Assembly (NCBI GenBank): GCA_026419785.1
Contig: JAODTK010002065.1
Span: 62,001 to 126,000 of the forward strand
DNA: 64,000 bases
Reading direction: 5' to 3'
From: Sclerodactyla briareus
Lineage: Eukaryota; Echinodermata; Holothuroidea; Dendrochirotida; Sclerodactylidae
The notes under the pieces are model-generated. The model had not been told where the DNA came from, did not search any database, and saw only the letters and a list, made by a program, of their open reading frames with translations. Numbering within the stretch: the first letter of the stretch is position 1; each line of letters begins with the position of its first letter. A program made the position numbers and the translations under genes. Of this stretch, positions 46,048-57,243 are shown one piece after another.

Positions 46048-46595
46048 GAGGCGAAGAGGGTTGAGGCGACGGCGGTAGGTCTACCACCTGGCGGGATCTG
46101 TGATTTTTTTTATATTCATGGGTGCGACCACTTGAAAGTTGGGCGCCACGGTGCACACATATACTATCACTTTGAGGGCACACGGTGTGGCATCGAAAAT
46201 GCGGCTAGGGAACGCTACAAATTGCGTTGTCAAAAGACTGATTAAATTGAAGAAAAGGCTGAGTCCAAAACTTGCCTGGATTTCCGATGGAATGCCCATA
46301 AGTGTCAACTTTGTGTTTCTGAAGGGAAGGAGGTGAGGCGACGGGGGTAAGTCTACCACCTGGCGGGACCCGTGAATTTTTCTTCGTTCCGCATATATGG
46401 GGCAAATTTAAAACAGAGTATTCACCATCATTTTATTTGGGTGGCGACCACCTGTGAAAGTTGGGGTGCTTGCACGGTACACATACTAAGTGGGCAGGCA
46501 CACGGTGCGGGTAGGAACCCCCTAAAATAGCCGTCGATGATTCGGCCATGGACGCCACCAAATTCGTGCAAAGACATGATTAAAATACAGGTGAA
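46048..46595 (+). repeat. Two tandem units of about 281 bp
   Basis: GAGGCGACGGCGGTAGGTCT (46,053) recurs as GAGGCGACGGGGGTAAGTCT (46,334), both followed by ACCACCTGGCGGGA. GCGACCAC-TTGAAAGTTGGG, CACACGGTG and GACTGATTAAA also recur in both. The frames across it are not conserved between units. Likely one more dispersed-repeat module in this cluster. Confidence 0.75.
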
Positions 46596-46965
46596 ATAAG
46601 TTTATATCCAAAAGATTGCCCGACTTTTTTCGGAGTGGAATTTCAATAGTGTAAAATTTTCGCGCGCGCTTCGCGCGCAGTTGCCATTTTACTTCTGTGT
46701 TATACTCATTTGGCAACCTGTCTGGCCCCAATTGGAAGTTTCCCTCCCATGCGCCTGTGGTCTGCAAGAAGATAGAACGGGGGCCGTAATCTTTGAGTAG
46801 AAAACTCTGGCCTATCTAAGTGATAGGTCAGAGAGGAGTCAGTGCAATGTTGTTAGTCAAATTGGATCCTGCAAAATCACGCGCTTCGCGTCGTTCCCAT
46901 TGCCCATTTCCATTGCTTCTTTCATGACTGTTATACCTCACTTAAAGCAATAAGTTTTTGGAGAA
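46596..46965. repeat. CpG palindrome-bearing dispersed repeat remnant
   Basis: GCGCGCG-CTT-CGCGCGC (46,662-46,678) is a perfect 7-bp hairpin; CGCGCTTCGCGTCG follows near 46,879. The same kind of word ends copy 3 at 45,776. These appear to be junction motifs of the local repeat family. Confidence 0.45.
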
Positions 46966-46969
46966 CCTA

Positions 46970-47170
46970 AAAATTTGTTATCAATTTTGGGAATGTTACT
47001 TATCGTCTCATAAGGTACGGAAAGTGCCGTTTCCTGCAATCTAGGGGGTCTGTCAAACGAAAATTCCCGGTAACGCTACGCGCCAACCTGTGGTGGAGCT
47101 TCGCTTAGATAGTATTCATCTTGTCCGTCCCCCCCCCCCCAATCGCCAACACAAATCGCCGCCCTGGCTG
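46970..47170 (+). repeat. 'GGGCGGCGAT' dispersed family, copy 4
   Basis: CAATTTTGGGAATGTTACTT, GCCGTTTCCTGCAATCTAGG, GGGTCTGTCAAACGAAAATT, GTAACGCTACGCGCCAAC, a poly-C run, and finally ATCGCCGCCCTGG. The order is the reverse complement of copy 1 (9.30-9.56 kb). Confidence 0.7.
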
Positions 47171-48235
47171 TATGTCATGACTATAAATTGTCCTAAACAC
47201 TGCTAAACAATTCATTTCACGTGATATAAAATCTGGGATCCCATCAGTGTAGATACGGTACGCGGCATGAATGAGGAGGAAACGTTTTTGTGCAAACGGT
47301 TGCAAGGAAGCCTTTTTCTTACAATTGGCATAAACTGAAGAAATCCACAAAGACGTGATCAGTAGATGTATATACATGCTCAATTGCTCTATGTAAAAAA
47401 TCCGTCTGTAGTGACACGGCGTCGATTTCGCATTGGTGATAGTTTCGCTTACTCAGTGATTGTTATGTATTGCTATATTCGGCGCCTGGAACCTGTCTGT
47501 ATCTTTTCAAGCCATTTACAACTCATCCGGACACCTATCACAATTGTGTTTGCGTGAATCCGACTTGAAAACGTTGCCATGTTGTTTCACGCATCCGTGA
47601 AGTATCCGTTTCTTATCCGTTTCTCTAACTTGTCTAATTTCTATACTGACTTTAGGTAAGCAAAACCCGTCCGTCCAGTATAATTTCATGAGATGCGAAA
47701 CACAGCGCTTCTACCCAGACTAATAATTGCAGTTGGGCTCTGTGTTACGATTCTGGTTATGCTCGTAGGCATAACCCCCCCCCCCCCCCCCCCCCGCCGG
47801 AACATTATGGCGTCTTAAAATTGCAGTTGAAATTAAGGTTATGGTTTTTGGTCACGTTTATAGCCTAGAAAGTATAAACCCCCTTGCGGCGTCGTATAAC
47901 AACACATTATATTTATGTGTGAGCAAACGCAGGATTTAGCCTGTCCTTATTCCATTCTCGATTGCCGCAAATGACAATGGCCTTCTCCGCGGAACAGGTC
48001 GGTGAGCATTGTATATACAGTTACGGTTGGTCCACTTATTGTGTCAGGGACTTTACCAGTATAAGTATGCATATACTTTTTTTTCATGACTCTCAACTGT
48101 CTATTAGATGTTCCTCTTGTTTACTCTTGGCAATTGCGCTCACGTATGTCGGATGGGAGGGAAGTGGGAACATTAAATGACAGTCCTGAGAGCGATAATC
48201 TAGTCCATATTCCTCCTTAACTCTGAACACTATTC
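47171..48235. other. Unassigned DNA with poly-C
   Basis: A 22-base C run lies at 47,774-47,795. No gene recognised. Confidence 0.45.
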
Positions 48236-48239
48236 AGTA

Positions 48240-48500
48240 TGTTTGTGTGTGTGCATGTGTGTGTGTGTGTGCGCGCGCGCGCGTGTATGTATGTGTATGT
48301 GTGTGTGTGTGTGTTGTGTGTATATATATGTTTTGTGTGTAATTCGTGTGTGTGGGTACTGTGTGTTTGTATGTGTGTGTATGGTTGTGTGTAGTATGTG
48401 TATTGTGTGTATTGTATGTGTGTGCATGTGTGTGTGTGGTATGTGTGTGTATGTGTATGGGTGTGTGTGTGTGTGCACGCCGCGCACTGCGCGCGCGGTT
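48240..48500. repeat. (GT)n-rich microsatellite, compound
   Basis: About 260 bp of GT, GTAT and GTGC words, with a GCGCGCGCGCG core near 48,271 and GCGCGCG near 48,489. Alternating purine-pyrimidine tracts of this kind can adopt Z-DNA in vitro. Open frames here are artefacts. Confidence 0.95.
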
Positions 48501-49528
48501 GTGTTTCCTGTGACCTTTCTCGTATTACGATTACTGTGAGGAGGAAGGTCCGCGCTTGTTATCAACTATAGAGGCAGCCCTAGAGGCTAGATCGAATTTT
48601 TTATTATTTATTTATAATGTCCCTATTGTTTTGGTGCCGATCTAAATATCGATTATTAGATGGCATGGCTTTTGAGCGAAAGCTTAGAAATATTGCTCAC
48701 ACGAATAAGTGGAAGACGTAGAGACATACTACACCACACTATTGTTGTATAGGTCCTTTCACAATGATTCGATAGTCTTTATTGTTGTTTCACACCGAAA
48801 TGGATAATATTAATATAAGTGAGGGCGGTGGCTAAGGAACAACGTAATGAAATTATATTATCCCGTCAACCGTAGGTCTAATTTGAGTACGATAGCGGCT
48901 GCTGTTAAACAAGAAGAAAATTGAGTGGTAAAGCATTTCTGCGTTGAATCACATCGGAGATTTCCATACCCCCCTCTCCCCCCCCCCTCCCACGCCCACG
49001 CCCCCCCCTCCCTGACAGTTACTTACTCCTTTCAAATTTATGGCTACGCCGCCGAGTGCACCGGTTAGAAGTACAACCACTATATAGATTTTTCACTTTC
49101 CCAATTGGCATAAATCGGTGGTCTCGTCTCGGCAACTTTCTCAATAAGCCGTTTCGGAAGTTACACGCACGGTCATTGCGCAATTTGACCATTGGTGACA
49201 ACTTTCTCAACGTGCCGTCCCCGTCCATAGGTTTTACTGTGTGACTCCTGACTCGCCGAATTATTCAGTTCGAAAAAAGCAATAACTTTGTTAGAACCAG
49301 CTGATTCCACAATCAATACAGGAATCTGTCAATAAATTCCCAGAACTATTAGGTCTCTAACAAACTATGAGAACCTTCAGAACAAACAGTGAATATTCAC
49401 CACCCCATACGCCCATTCGGAGATCCCAGCCAATCAACACCACTCTTGGGCGCCGTCTGTTAACAGTTAAGAGATTATTCCATGCTACGCCAGGTTACCA
49501 AAATATTAGTATATCTCTACGTGTGCGT
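48501..49528. other. Unassigned DNA
   Basis: Includes C-rich runs at about 48,969-49,010. A minus-strand Arg-rich frame (49,019-49,228) ends at a donor-like GTAAGT but has no recognised motif. Confidence 0.4.
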
Positions 49529-49635
49529 ATGACCAAGACACTTGGATCAGTTCTCACATTTGCCGTATTTCTCTTGTTTTCTCTTGAATTAGCAACAGTG
49601 AATGCTAGAACTAATAGACAACTTGTTTGCTTTAT
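49529..49635 (+). CDS. Candidate first exon of a secreted protein, possibly GH18 chitinase-like
   Basis: ATG at 49,529 opens 35 codons plus two bases up to a good donor TTTAT|GTAAGC at 49,635/49,636. The peptide starts MTKTLGSVLTFAVFLLFSLE, a textbook signal peptide, probably cleaved after LATVNA. The following residues RTNRQLVCF, with a split codon AT-, resemble the start of secreted GH18 chitinases, where K/R-L-V-C-Y-[YF] is followed by TNW in the next exon. In that case the enzyme would cleave chitin outside the cell. I could not find a following exon with TNW, nor the catalytic DxxDxDWE block, in the remaining 14 kb. So the secretory exon is fairly likely, the chitinase identity is only an inference from nine residues. 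Confidence 0.42.
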
Positions 49636-50277
49636 GTAAGCCCGCTTATCAATTATATTGTTAAACAACGATGGAGTAAACTTGAGTTTCTCAAAGATCT
49701 CCAGTTACTCAATTGAAATACTGTGGCGGCTTTTCCGAAGCAGTACAGAATTTGTCACCAATGCCAGCACCGGGGGACAAGGACGCATGCGCAAGAGCTA
49801 TCTCTGGCTGTCTAATAGGCTAACCCTGGCCTGCGACGGGATGTTTTTTCCCCGTCCCATATTCACCTACAGCCAGCTTTCAGTAATCGCCAATGAACCC
49901 TGATACCCGCATGTTCTTGTATAAACCCATTGACATGAATGTTTAAAAGCGTTTCCGCGCTTCCTCTAATAGACCTCCCAATCACTCAGCATCGGGGATG
50001 AAACTAATAACTCTGATTTTATAGCGTTCGTTCGCCAGTTCACCCGTGTTTGCGACAGGAGGAGGTGGGTGATCCGTGGACAACCTTAAAGCCCACCAGT
50101 CGTCTGGTCTTTTGTAGACTACCTTTCACTTGGTAGGAAAAGGAACCGGGCATATTAGGAGAAGTTGTAACTAGACTTAGCTCGCCCCCATCATGAGTGT
50201 CAAAAGAAAGGCGCTAGGGTTTGCGCAATAACCCCGAATCGTCACAGTGAACTACAGCACCTGTGTAATACTATTCC
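49636..50277. other. Unassigned DNA, intron if the exon at 49.5 kb is real
   Basis: An 81-codon plus frame at 49,658-49,903 has no recognised motif. Nothing else. Confidence 0.4.
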
Positions 50278-50373
50278 ATGCAGTCGACGTCCTCCGTTAG
50301 TGAAGAAAAAATGTTGGGTTGGGCAAAGGAGAATATTAAAAAATGTCCACAGAATACGGACATCTCCCTCGTT
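50278..50373 (+). CDS. Candidate first exon, unidentified
   Basis: ATG at 50,278 opens exactly 32 codons to a donor GTT|GTGAGT at 50,373/50,374. The peptide is polar and looks like folded cytosolic protein: MQSTSSVSEEKMLGWAKENI then KKCPQNTDISLV. No family recognised. The frame stays open another 34 codons beyond the donor, so the donor may be irrelevant. No promoter element is clear. Confidence 0.28.
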
Positions 50374-51410
50374 GTGAGTGAAATGGGTCCATTACTTATC
50401 TTCCGCCTGTATGCCATCGGTACAGAAAGCAGTCCCCTTCCCTCACTTATCCCCCAGGTGACGTCATCGATTAATTAAATTCTTTCAAAAGAATAAGCTG
50501 ACTTAGCCTTCAGTATCTGAATCTTGGCATGCCCTCTCTCCACCAATTTGTCAGTTTCACGTAATTTTAGGCCCTTATTTGGTTACATAGCCACTTTCCG
50601 TGTACCTGGTGGAGAAATTTCCAACATTTTAATGCATCATATCCAGCCATATAATCTCGTATAGGCTCGATCCTTTGCTGCGTAAGTATTCCCAACAAAA
50701 ATGTTGGTCGACATAATTTATATAGGTCATATAGTGTGTGATAGTAAGGCTGGTGACTCGCCTTTTTCTAATTGGATTTTATCAGGAGTCCCCGTGTGCC
50801 GAGCTCTGTAACGACCACAGACACACCCTAATTCATTTTGTATTTTTTATTCGATTTTTTTGCATACTCATATAACATTTGATTTATCTCTTTTTTATCG
50901 AAATCGTTGTTCATCGGTAACCTTGTTTATTGGTTATTTAAGACATATAGGGACAGTACGCCGAATATGGAAGCTGAAATCGTTTTAGTTAACTATATAT
51001 ATATTGTATTGATATATGTTGTGTAAACACAAGTGTCGGGGTATACCCGCTTATGCTGTTGCATTATGCACGAGAGGGCTGTGCCTTAGTTCAACATTAC
51101 ACCTTTTCTGCTGGTTGGGGGTTTATTAGGGGATATCTGGAATATGTATCTTTGGTCGGCGGTGAGCAGTCACGTTGAAATTCCGCTCCTCCAGGTTCGG
51201 AAAAGTTCGAAAAGTGGTCGGGTCTTTCGGAGGGGACGTTTAAATGGGCGGTCCCGGGAGCAGGTTGGGATTGGTTACACCCCTGCCTCGATATCCTCTA
51301 AGCACTAGTCGAGAAGAGGGGGCGAGTTATAGTCATCACGATCAATATGGCCAGGGTTCCTTGATGAGCCTTAATTGGCCCAGAACAGTAGAATTCAGAA
51401 CAAAAAAATA
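50374..51410. other. Unassigned DNA
   Basis: TGACGTCA at 50,459-50,466. No gene recognised. Confidence 0.4.
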
Positions 51411-51411
51411 A

Positions 51412-51412
51412 A

Positions 51413-51461
<49 letters not shown>

Positions 51462-51550
51462 ATATATTATATATATATATATTATATATATATATAGATA
51501 TATATATATATATAATATATATATATATTATATATATATATAGATATATA
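51412..51550. repeat. (AT)n microsatellite
   Basis: About 139 bp of AT with occasional phase shifts and two TAGATA interruptions; like the tract at 25.44 kb. Confidence 0.97.
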
Positions 51551-53021
51551 AATTGACAATATACCTGTATTACCGGTATAGCGTTCATCTTGGCACCGAA
51601 CAAGTCTCGAACCGTACATCTCGCCCACGAACAGGGTTGCCCTGCCTGGACTATGTAATGCGTATATCTATGATGGAACGACCAGCCGGTTAGAATTAGT
51701 CAAATCCCTTCCATGTGTGTTCGGGTTGCCTCGCACCTGTTCGGCTGGGTTAACACGAGTTGAAATAACAGCTGAGGATTGAGAAACGTGACGTACAGTC
51801 ACGATTGAATAGCGCACGTGAGCCGCCTTACGTCATGTCGGTACTAAATAGCCAAGTTATAGCATGCACGAACGACGCCTTGTCCCAAGCTATTTGTATT
51901 TTGCCAATACCGATCTTTGAAGAGAAAATTCCTCTGGAGATCGGGGCAGATATGAACTGTAATGTGGGCAAATCGCCAATGCTCTCTTAGATACCAGGTA
52001 GTTGGACTTCAAAAATTCGGTGCGGCAGGGAGCCAGGGACTTTCATCTGGGGAAGATTCACTCCTGGGATGATGTCAGCGATTTTCCGCCGAAAAGTACT
52101 GTCACTCAACGGTAGGATAGTAAAGAACAAACAATGAACTTGAAGCAGGGCATCCCCTATGCACTCGTCAAATGATGAAAACTGATGAAAACTGTATAAA
52201 AAACATTGAACGTGAAAAATAGGCGTCCAGGGGACTGGGGAACACGGGCTCGTTAACCACGTGACACTGCCCATATATAGAACAATTCGGTTCATTCCTG
52301 ATTAACCCTGTTCTTTATTCTTGATAAACCGAGATTATTTCCTCGAGCATGCTTTCCTGGAGAACCTGCCTTTTTAGTTTGAGAAAGATGGCTTCCTAAC
52401 ACGAACATGCTGATTGCTGTTCCATCTGATACAGTCTCAGTCCATTCGATAAATTCAGTTTCTGACATAAGCAGCTCGGTTCATCGGTGAAAAACCGATT
52501 CGAATATGACACATTGAGCTTGCCATGCCCTTCATAAGTTCACCGATACCCGAATGTAAAAAACTGCGCTTGGATAATTTCTGTGCAAAAATATTTCTCC
52601 AGGGACAACAAAAACCACATTTGAACTGATTTGGTGGAAGACGGACTCTCTTTATCGAGAAGTAGAAGTAGACCTATATTGGGCCTTGCCGTTCGTTGAT
52701 CACTATTAGCCGCTACGAGGTCAACAGGGTCCACATCACCCGAGGTAACAAATTTGTATACCAATGAAAGGACAACAGCAGGACAGAGGTTATATCGTGA
52801 GGAAAGGAAAAAACGATCTATAGGTCCGAAGCTCATTTCAATACTGACTCTGTTAGGAACAATAATGCACCAAGAGAAATTGAAAAGATGTGTGTTTCAT
52901 TTCGCGTTTGTTTTTTTCCATTTCTTTTTCAATTGAAATTTTCGGTCGAACCTGGACCATCTTCAGCATACGACTGACATAACTACTGTACAGAGTGAGC
53001 GATAAAACTAGAACCCGACTG
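51551..53021. other. Unassigned DNA
   Basis: A 98-codon minus frame at 52,540-52,836 and a 102-codon minus frame at 51,987-52,295 show no recognised domain or good splice sites. Confidence 0.4.
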
Positions 53022-53760
53022 GACATGTGCAGGCGGGTAAACCGCCGACGTGGATATCCCCGCAGAAACAGCCTTTGTGGACAGCCGTTTCAGAGGAATA
53101 CATTTGCCCTCCAGCAACTTTGAAATGCCCTACCTGTTGTTCAGGACCAAACTGTAGTCCACATTCCCCAAGTTTTGTTTAGATACGACGACGAAATTAG
53201 AGAAATCGCATGATCTAATGCAAACTTGACCTCCTGTGACCTTGAAATGACCTTCATGTTGTTCCATGATAAACAACAGTTCACATCCACCGAGTTTGTT
53301 CAAATCCAACAAAGTAGAAAAATCGTGATTGAAAAACACAAATTTGACTTCTGGTGACCTTGAAAACTTTATCCACACCCACCAAGTTTAGGTAGATCGG
53401 GACAGCTCTGTATTGTCGCAAAAACAACAACACAAATTTGGCCACCGGTGACCTCGAAATCATGTCATGTTTTTTGGGACCAACGTTTGTCCCCACCCAC
53501 CACGTTTCGTGTAATCGGAATGAACTCGGTTATTCTCGGGTGAAACCCACAAAATAGAGGGCAGCAGATATGCAGCGATACCCACTTTGGAACTCATCCA
53601 AGATTTCACTAGGGTGGGTATGTGTACCAAGTCTCAGTCACATCGGATAGAGTGTTTTAAGAGTTATGCGCTGACGCCTAAAGTTTCTGGCGGCGGCTGA
53701 GACGGCGCTACCGCCCAAAAATTCAAATATCCGAAAATTAAAAGTGTGCGGGGAAGATAA
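53022..53760 (+). mobile_element. TATATCCCC-type non-autonomous element, copy 2
   Basis: Starts GACATGTGCAGGCGGGTAAA like copy 1 at 17,842, keeps GGATATCCCCGCAG, and ends near GTGCGGGGAAGATAA with a degraded terminal stem. It contains a perfect TGACCT-CCTG-TGACCT (53,227-53,242). Copy 1 has the same pair layout at the corresponding place. Confidence 0.75.
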
Positions 53761-54972
53761 TGAACCATGAAAGTTAGGACCTTAACTACAATAGACATGA
53801 GCCGTTGACAAAGAGGGGGAGGCTTTGGAAAATGGTGGGGAGGATTAGCTATGAAGAAATGACAAGAGGGAGAAAGCAAACCAGTAAGAGGTTAAGTGTT
53901 TCTTTTGATAAGTCTGTGCCTGTGGACCATTCATCTCCTATTGAGTTGGCGTTTATACTCTTCAATAACAAACTCCTTGTGCCACTTGTCTACGCAAGTG
54001 ATCACCAATATGGGTACCTGAAATATTAACCTTAAGCTTTAAATCTTGCCCATTATAATAACTACCTTATGATTGTATAAACAGATGGTCATCACCTTTT
54101 TAGACAGGCGCTCATTGAACCGTTCTCCCCAAATGTTGCCTCATGTATGGAATGACTCTATCGGCGCCCAAAGGGATCTGTGGGATTCGAACTACAGTTA
54201 TCATTTCAATAACTATATTCCTATGTGGAGACGGAAGTCATTGGCCTTCAAGTTGGTACATAGCATTAGAACTATAGCGCATGACGTCACAGTTGACCAC
54301 ACAGATCATTACCAGTATGTTATGAATTCCATTGTTCCGTTGCGTTAAAGAACAGTCCACAGAGGTTATGCTGTCTTTCTCTCCGAAGCAGTAAACAGGT
54401 GTAACAATATTAACACCTACCAACCTCTGCAGCAATCCTCTCCCATAGATTGATCGTTCTCAAAGTGAAATTAAGTGAAATTCGTAGATAGCTATGCTGG
54501 GATACTTTTAGATCTAATGCAATGTGCACAAATTCAGAGGCCGCTGAATATGTAAGTCAGTCCGGGAGATCTTCCTAATCTGGAGAATAAAATTGTCTCC
54601 GGCTGGGCGAATTCGAAAAATTCTTGTAGCTGCCATATTGTATTTTCCCGAAGTGCAACGTTCACCCATATGGAAGTATATAGGGGACAATAATTTTCAC
54701 TAGTCTGAGCTTCAATTCTTTAATCAGGATCCAGGATTGTATATTCCAGGAGCTTGTGGTTTGGATTGATAGTTGTCATTCTAGATTTCGAGATATTTTT
54801 GTTTAGGCCTTTGGGATTAGATTGTCACAGTCGTTCCGAAAAGCAGTTCGTTGGAGTAACTGCATGTGCGTTTTGATTAGAAGGTGGGTGACATTGACTG
54901 TTAGCATCGTGTCATGCTATGAGGAAAAACACGTGACTCTAATCGTCGACCTAATGTTGGATTGCTCGAACA
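53761..54972. other. Unassigned DNA
   Basis: TGACGTCA at 54,282-54,289 lies in ATAGCGCATGACGTCACA, nearly the same as 31,414-31,430, with flanking similarity (GCCTTCAAGTT), so a small dispersed repeat is possible. No gene recognised. Confidence 0.4.
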
Positions 54973-55034
54973 GCGCAGGGTGTCATCAACTGGGAACGAC
55001 TGTTTTGTTTCTAACGGTCTGCAGACAATGTTTT
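54973..55034 (+). repeat. Left flank of the inverted TATATCCCC element (filled site)
   Basis: GCGCAGGGTGTCATCAACTG through CTGCAGACAATGTTT matches 57,031-57,093. After the element, TGTATTAACATAA (about 55,658-55,670) matches 57,101-57,113. Confidence 0.75.
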
Positions 55035-55648
55035 TATATCCCCGCGACACTGGGAGTGTCCGGGGTTATCATGGTTTTTTTGGGTGTGTAGCCGCTTGTT
55101 TGCCGCTGGCAACTTTAAGCGTTAGCGCAATAACTCTTTAACGCTTTGTCCGATTGATCTGAAACTCGGTACACATGACCGCCGTAGGTAGAATCTCGGA
55201 TGAGTTCGCAAGTGGGCTTCACTGCAAGTTGGGGGCCACTAATTTGCATATCTACCGAAATTTTCAGTTTAGAGTTCGAATTTGAACGAACGTGGTGGGT
55301 AGGGACTATAATTGATCCCGAAAAATGTGAGGTCATTTCAAGGTCCTCGGAGGTCAAATTTTTTGCGAAATTATGAGATTTTCCAACCTTTGTCAGGATT
55401 TGAACGAAACTTGGTGGATGGGGCACTTTGTTCCTCACGAGTTAGAAGCATTTCAAAGCCATCGTGGTCAAATTTGCATAATTCAATGTGACTATCAACT
55501 TCCACTGGGATTAACAACAAACTGTGTGGATGAAGTTTATCTTGGTTTCTGACTAAAATGGGGGTCTTTATGGATTGTTTAGATACTTCTTCCCAATGAT
55601 GCTCAGAGCGGGATATACACGTGGGCGGTTTACCCGCTACACATGTCT
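55035..55648 (-). mobile_element. TATATCCCC-type non-autonomous element, copy 3, inverted
   Basis: In plus orientation it opens with TATATCCCCGCGACACTGGG and a strong terminal hairpin (CCCCGCGACACT / AGTGTCCGGGG). It passes through AAGCGTTAGCGCAATAACTC and closes with GGGCGGTTTACCCGCTACAC and ATGTCT, the inverse of the AGACATGTG start of copies 1 and 2. Noncoding. The insertion has an unoccupied counterpart at 57,031-57,113, which fixes its boundaries within a few bases. Confidence 0.8.
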
Positions 55649-56334
55649 ATTCATACCTGTATTAACATAACGATTTCCACTCCTGAACAGGAGAAAGTTT
55701 GAAAAAGTTGATTTTTTTACTCTCTTCTATCAAATGGTCTACCTGTTTCTTCTTCTTCATTGAGTGGACTTCCTGTCCTCCATGTACAATTGGTACCCCG
55801 TTTAACGACAAAGATCTCTATAACTATATCATCAATATCAGTCAAATTGCAATATCGGGACATTATTTAACTACTACTGCTTTAGTAACACATACATGTG
55901 CACATACCGCCGTGTTATTACCGCGGAGAGTACTAATCCCTTCAGATCATCTTAAGGCCTTTGGAACCTAAATTGTTATTTTTGGGTAGGTCATTAATGG
56001 TCAAATGATTCTCACTCCTTCCGGTGTTAAATGAATAACCTGTGACTGATAACCGTATTGGCTTAGTAGATTTGCCGTTTGGGTACCCCCATAGGTTATT
56101 GAAATTCTAGATCGAAGGTCATAATGTCAGTTAATATCAGTGATGATCATTAGAATGTTCAGGAAGATCGTTTTAACAGAGCTCTATTTACACAAGGTTA
56201 AAAAGAGAGGCATTCATGCCAAATTCACCTAGGATCTGCATTATGTAAATACCATGTAGGGCGTTCTCAACAGCAAGCTGGCACCGGTTAACAGGGCTGC
56301 CTATATAAACCATGCAACATGGCCCTCCCTTAGT
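55649..56334. other. Unassigned DNA
   Basis: A 90-codon plus frame (55,699-55,971) has no recognised domain. Nothing else. Confidence 0.4.
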
Positions 56335-57010
56335 GTAGCTATCTGATATTCAACAATCATAACTTGAAATGAGATATCTTACTCATTTATTTGAGGCCAT
56401 GATATTGTAATAACTAACGAGTATTACCGCGAAACCCAGCAGCAAAAAAACGCACATACATCTGTTAATAGCCTATACGCGAGGGTCAGCTATAGTACTG
56501 AACGCAGAGTTAGATAACCCTAAACGCAAAGGTTAAGTGATATGCCAGTAACGGTGGCAGGGATAGTTATGGAAGGGCAAGACTCATGGGGTATCACCTT
56601 CCAGTAACCGTATCTAATGTTTATACGATGGTAATTTTAGCGAGGGAGGGCTTCTACCGTTCATTCGAAAGATGAACGTATTCAGTGTCATCTTGTAATC
56701 GGTAAGGGTGAGGGCCCGCAATTCGTTCGTACAAAGTGAAAAAAAATGATAATGGGCTCCCCAGTAATTAAGAAAACACAACGTTGCAAAATTCCGGTGA
56801 CTAGGTTGGGAAGACTCAAAAACTGTGTCGAAAATATCGCTTCTGGGTAACGGACTATGCGACGTCAGCAAGTAGGCCATTGGTTTTTGGAGGGTTTGTT
56901 TTCTCCTCAAGTTGTTCAGTCAAACTGATAACCAATGTAAGCCAACAACTGTATAGACCTAGTATAGCCTGTGTTTGTGTCAGTGTAGCAGTATAGTACA
57001 GTACTAGCAA
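56335..57010 (+). repeat. Direct repeat, copy 1 (about 0.67 kb)
   Basis: From TAGCTATCTG to TAGCAGTATAGTACAGTACT it matches 60,999-61,694 block by block: GAGTATTACCGCGAAACCCA, CGCAGAGTTAGATAACC, GATATGCCAGTAA, ATCACCTTCCAGTAA, CTATGCGACGTCAGCA. Substitutions and small indels are many. A 98-codon minus frame (56,614-56,910) is interrupted in the other copy. Confidence 0.85.
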
Positions 57011-57030
57011 TGCATGACAGATGCTAAACA

Positions 57031-57113
57031 GCGCCAGGGAGTCATTAATGGGAAACGACTGTTTTGTTTTCTAACGGCTGCAGACAATGTTCATTATATC
57101 GGTATTAACATAA
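57031..57113 (+). repeat. Empty-site homolog of the element-bearing locus at 55.0 kb
   Basis: GCGCCAGGGAGTCATTAATG through CTGCAGACAATGTTC runs directly into ATTATATCGGTATTAACATA without the 614-bp element. Confidence 0.75.
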
Positions 57114-57243
57114 AAACATTCTAGGAACCATCAGAATTCTCCAAACAAGAGAATATCCCGGACTGAGAGGTGGAAAGTCGTTTTTGTCTCGCCAGAATGA
57201 AATTCTGGCGGAGACTTAGTTCACTATGGGCGTATGTGTGGTT

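Noticed and set aside
48230-48565. Long frames rich in Val/Cys or Thr/His at 48.2-48.6 kb
   Set aside because: Translation of (GT)n/(CA)n repeats, open in several frames at once.
49019-49228. Arg-rich minus-strand exon ending at a GTAAGT
   Set aside because: Good donor, but no acceptor, no recognised motif and unusual composition; too weak to annotate.
54822-55091. An 89-codon frame with Cys residues
   Set aside because: Runs from unique DNA into the TATATCCCC element without conserved features.
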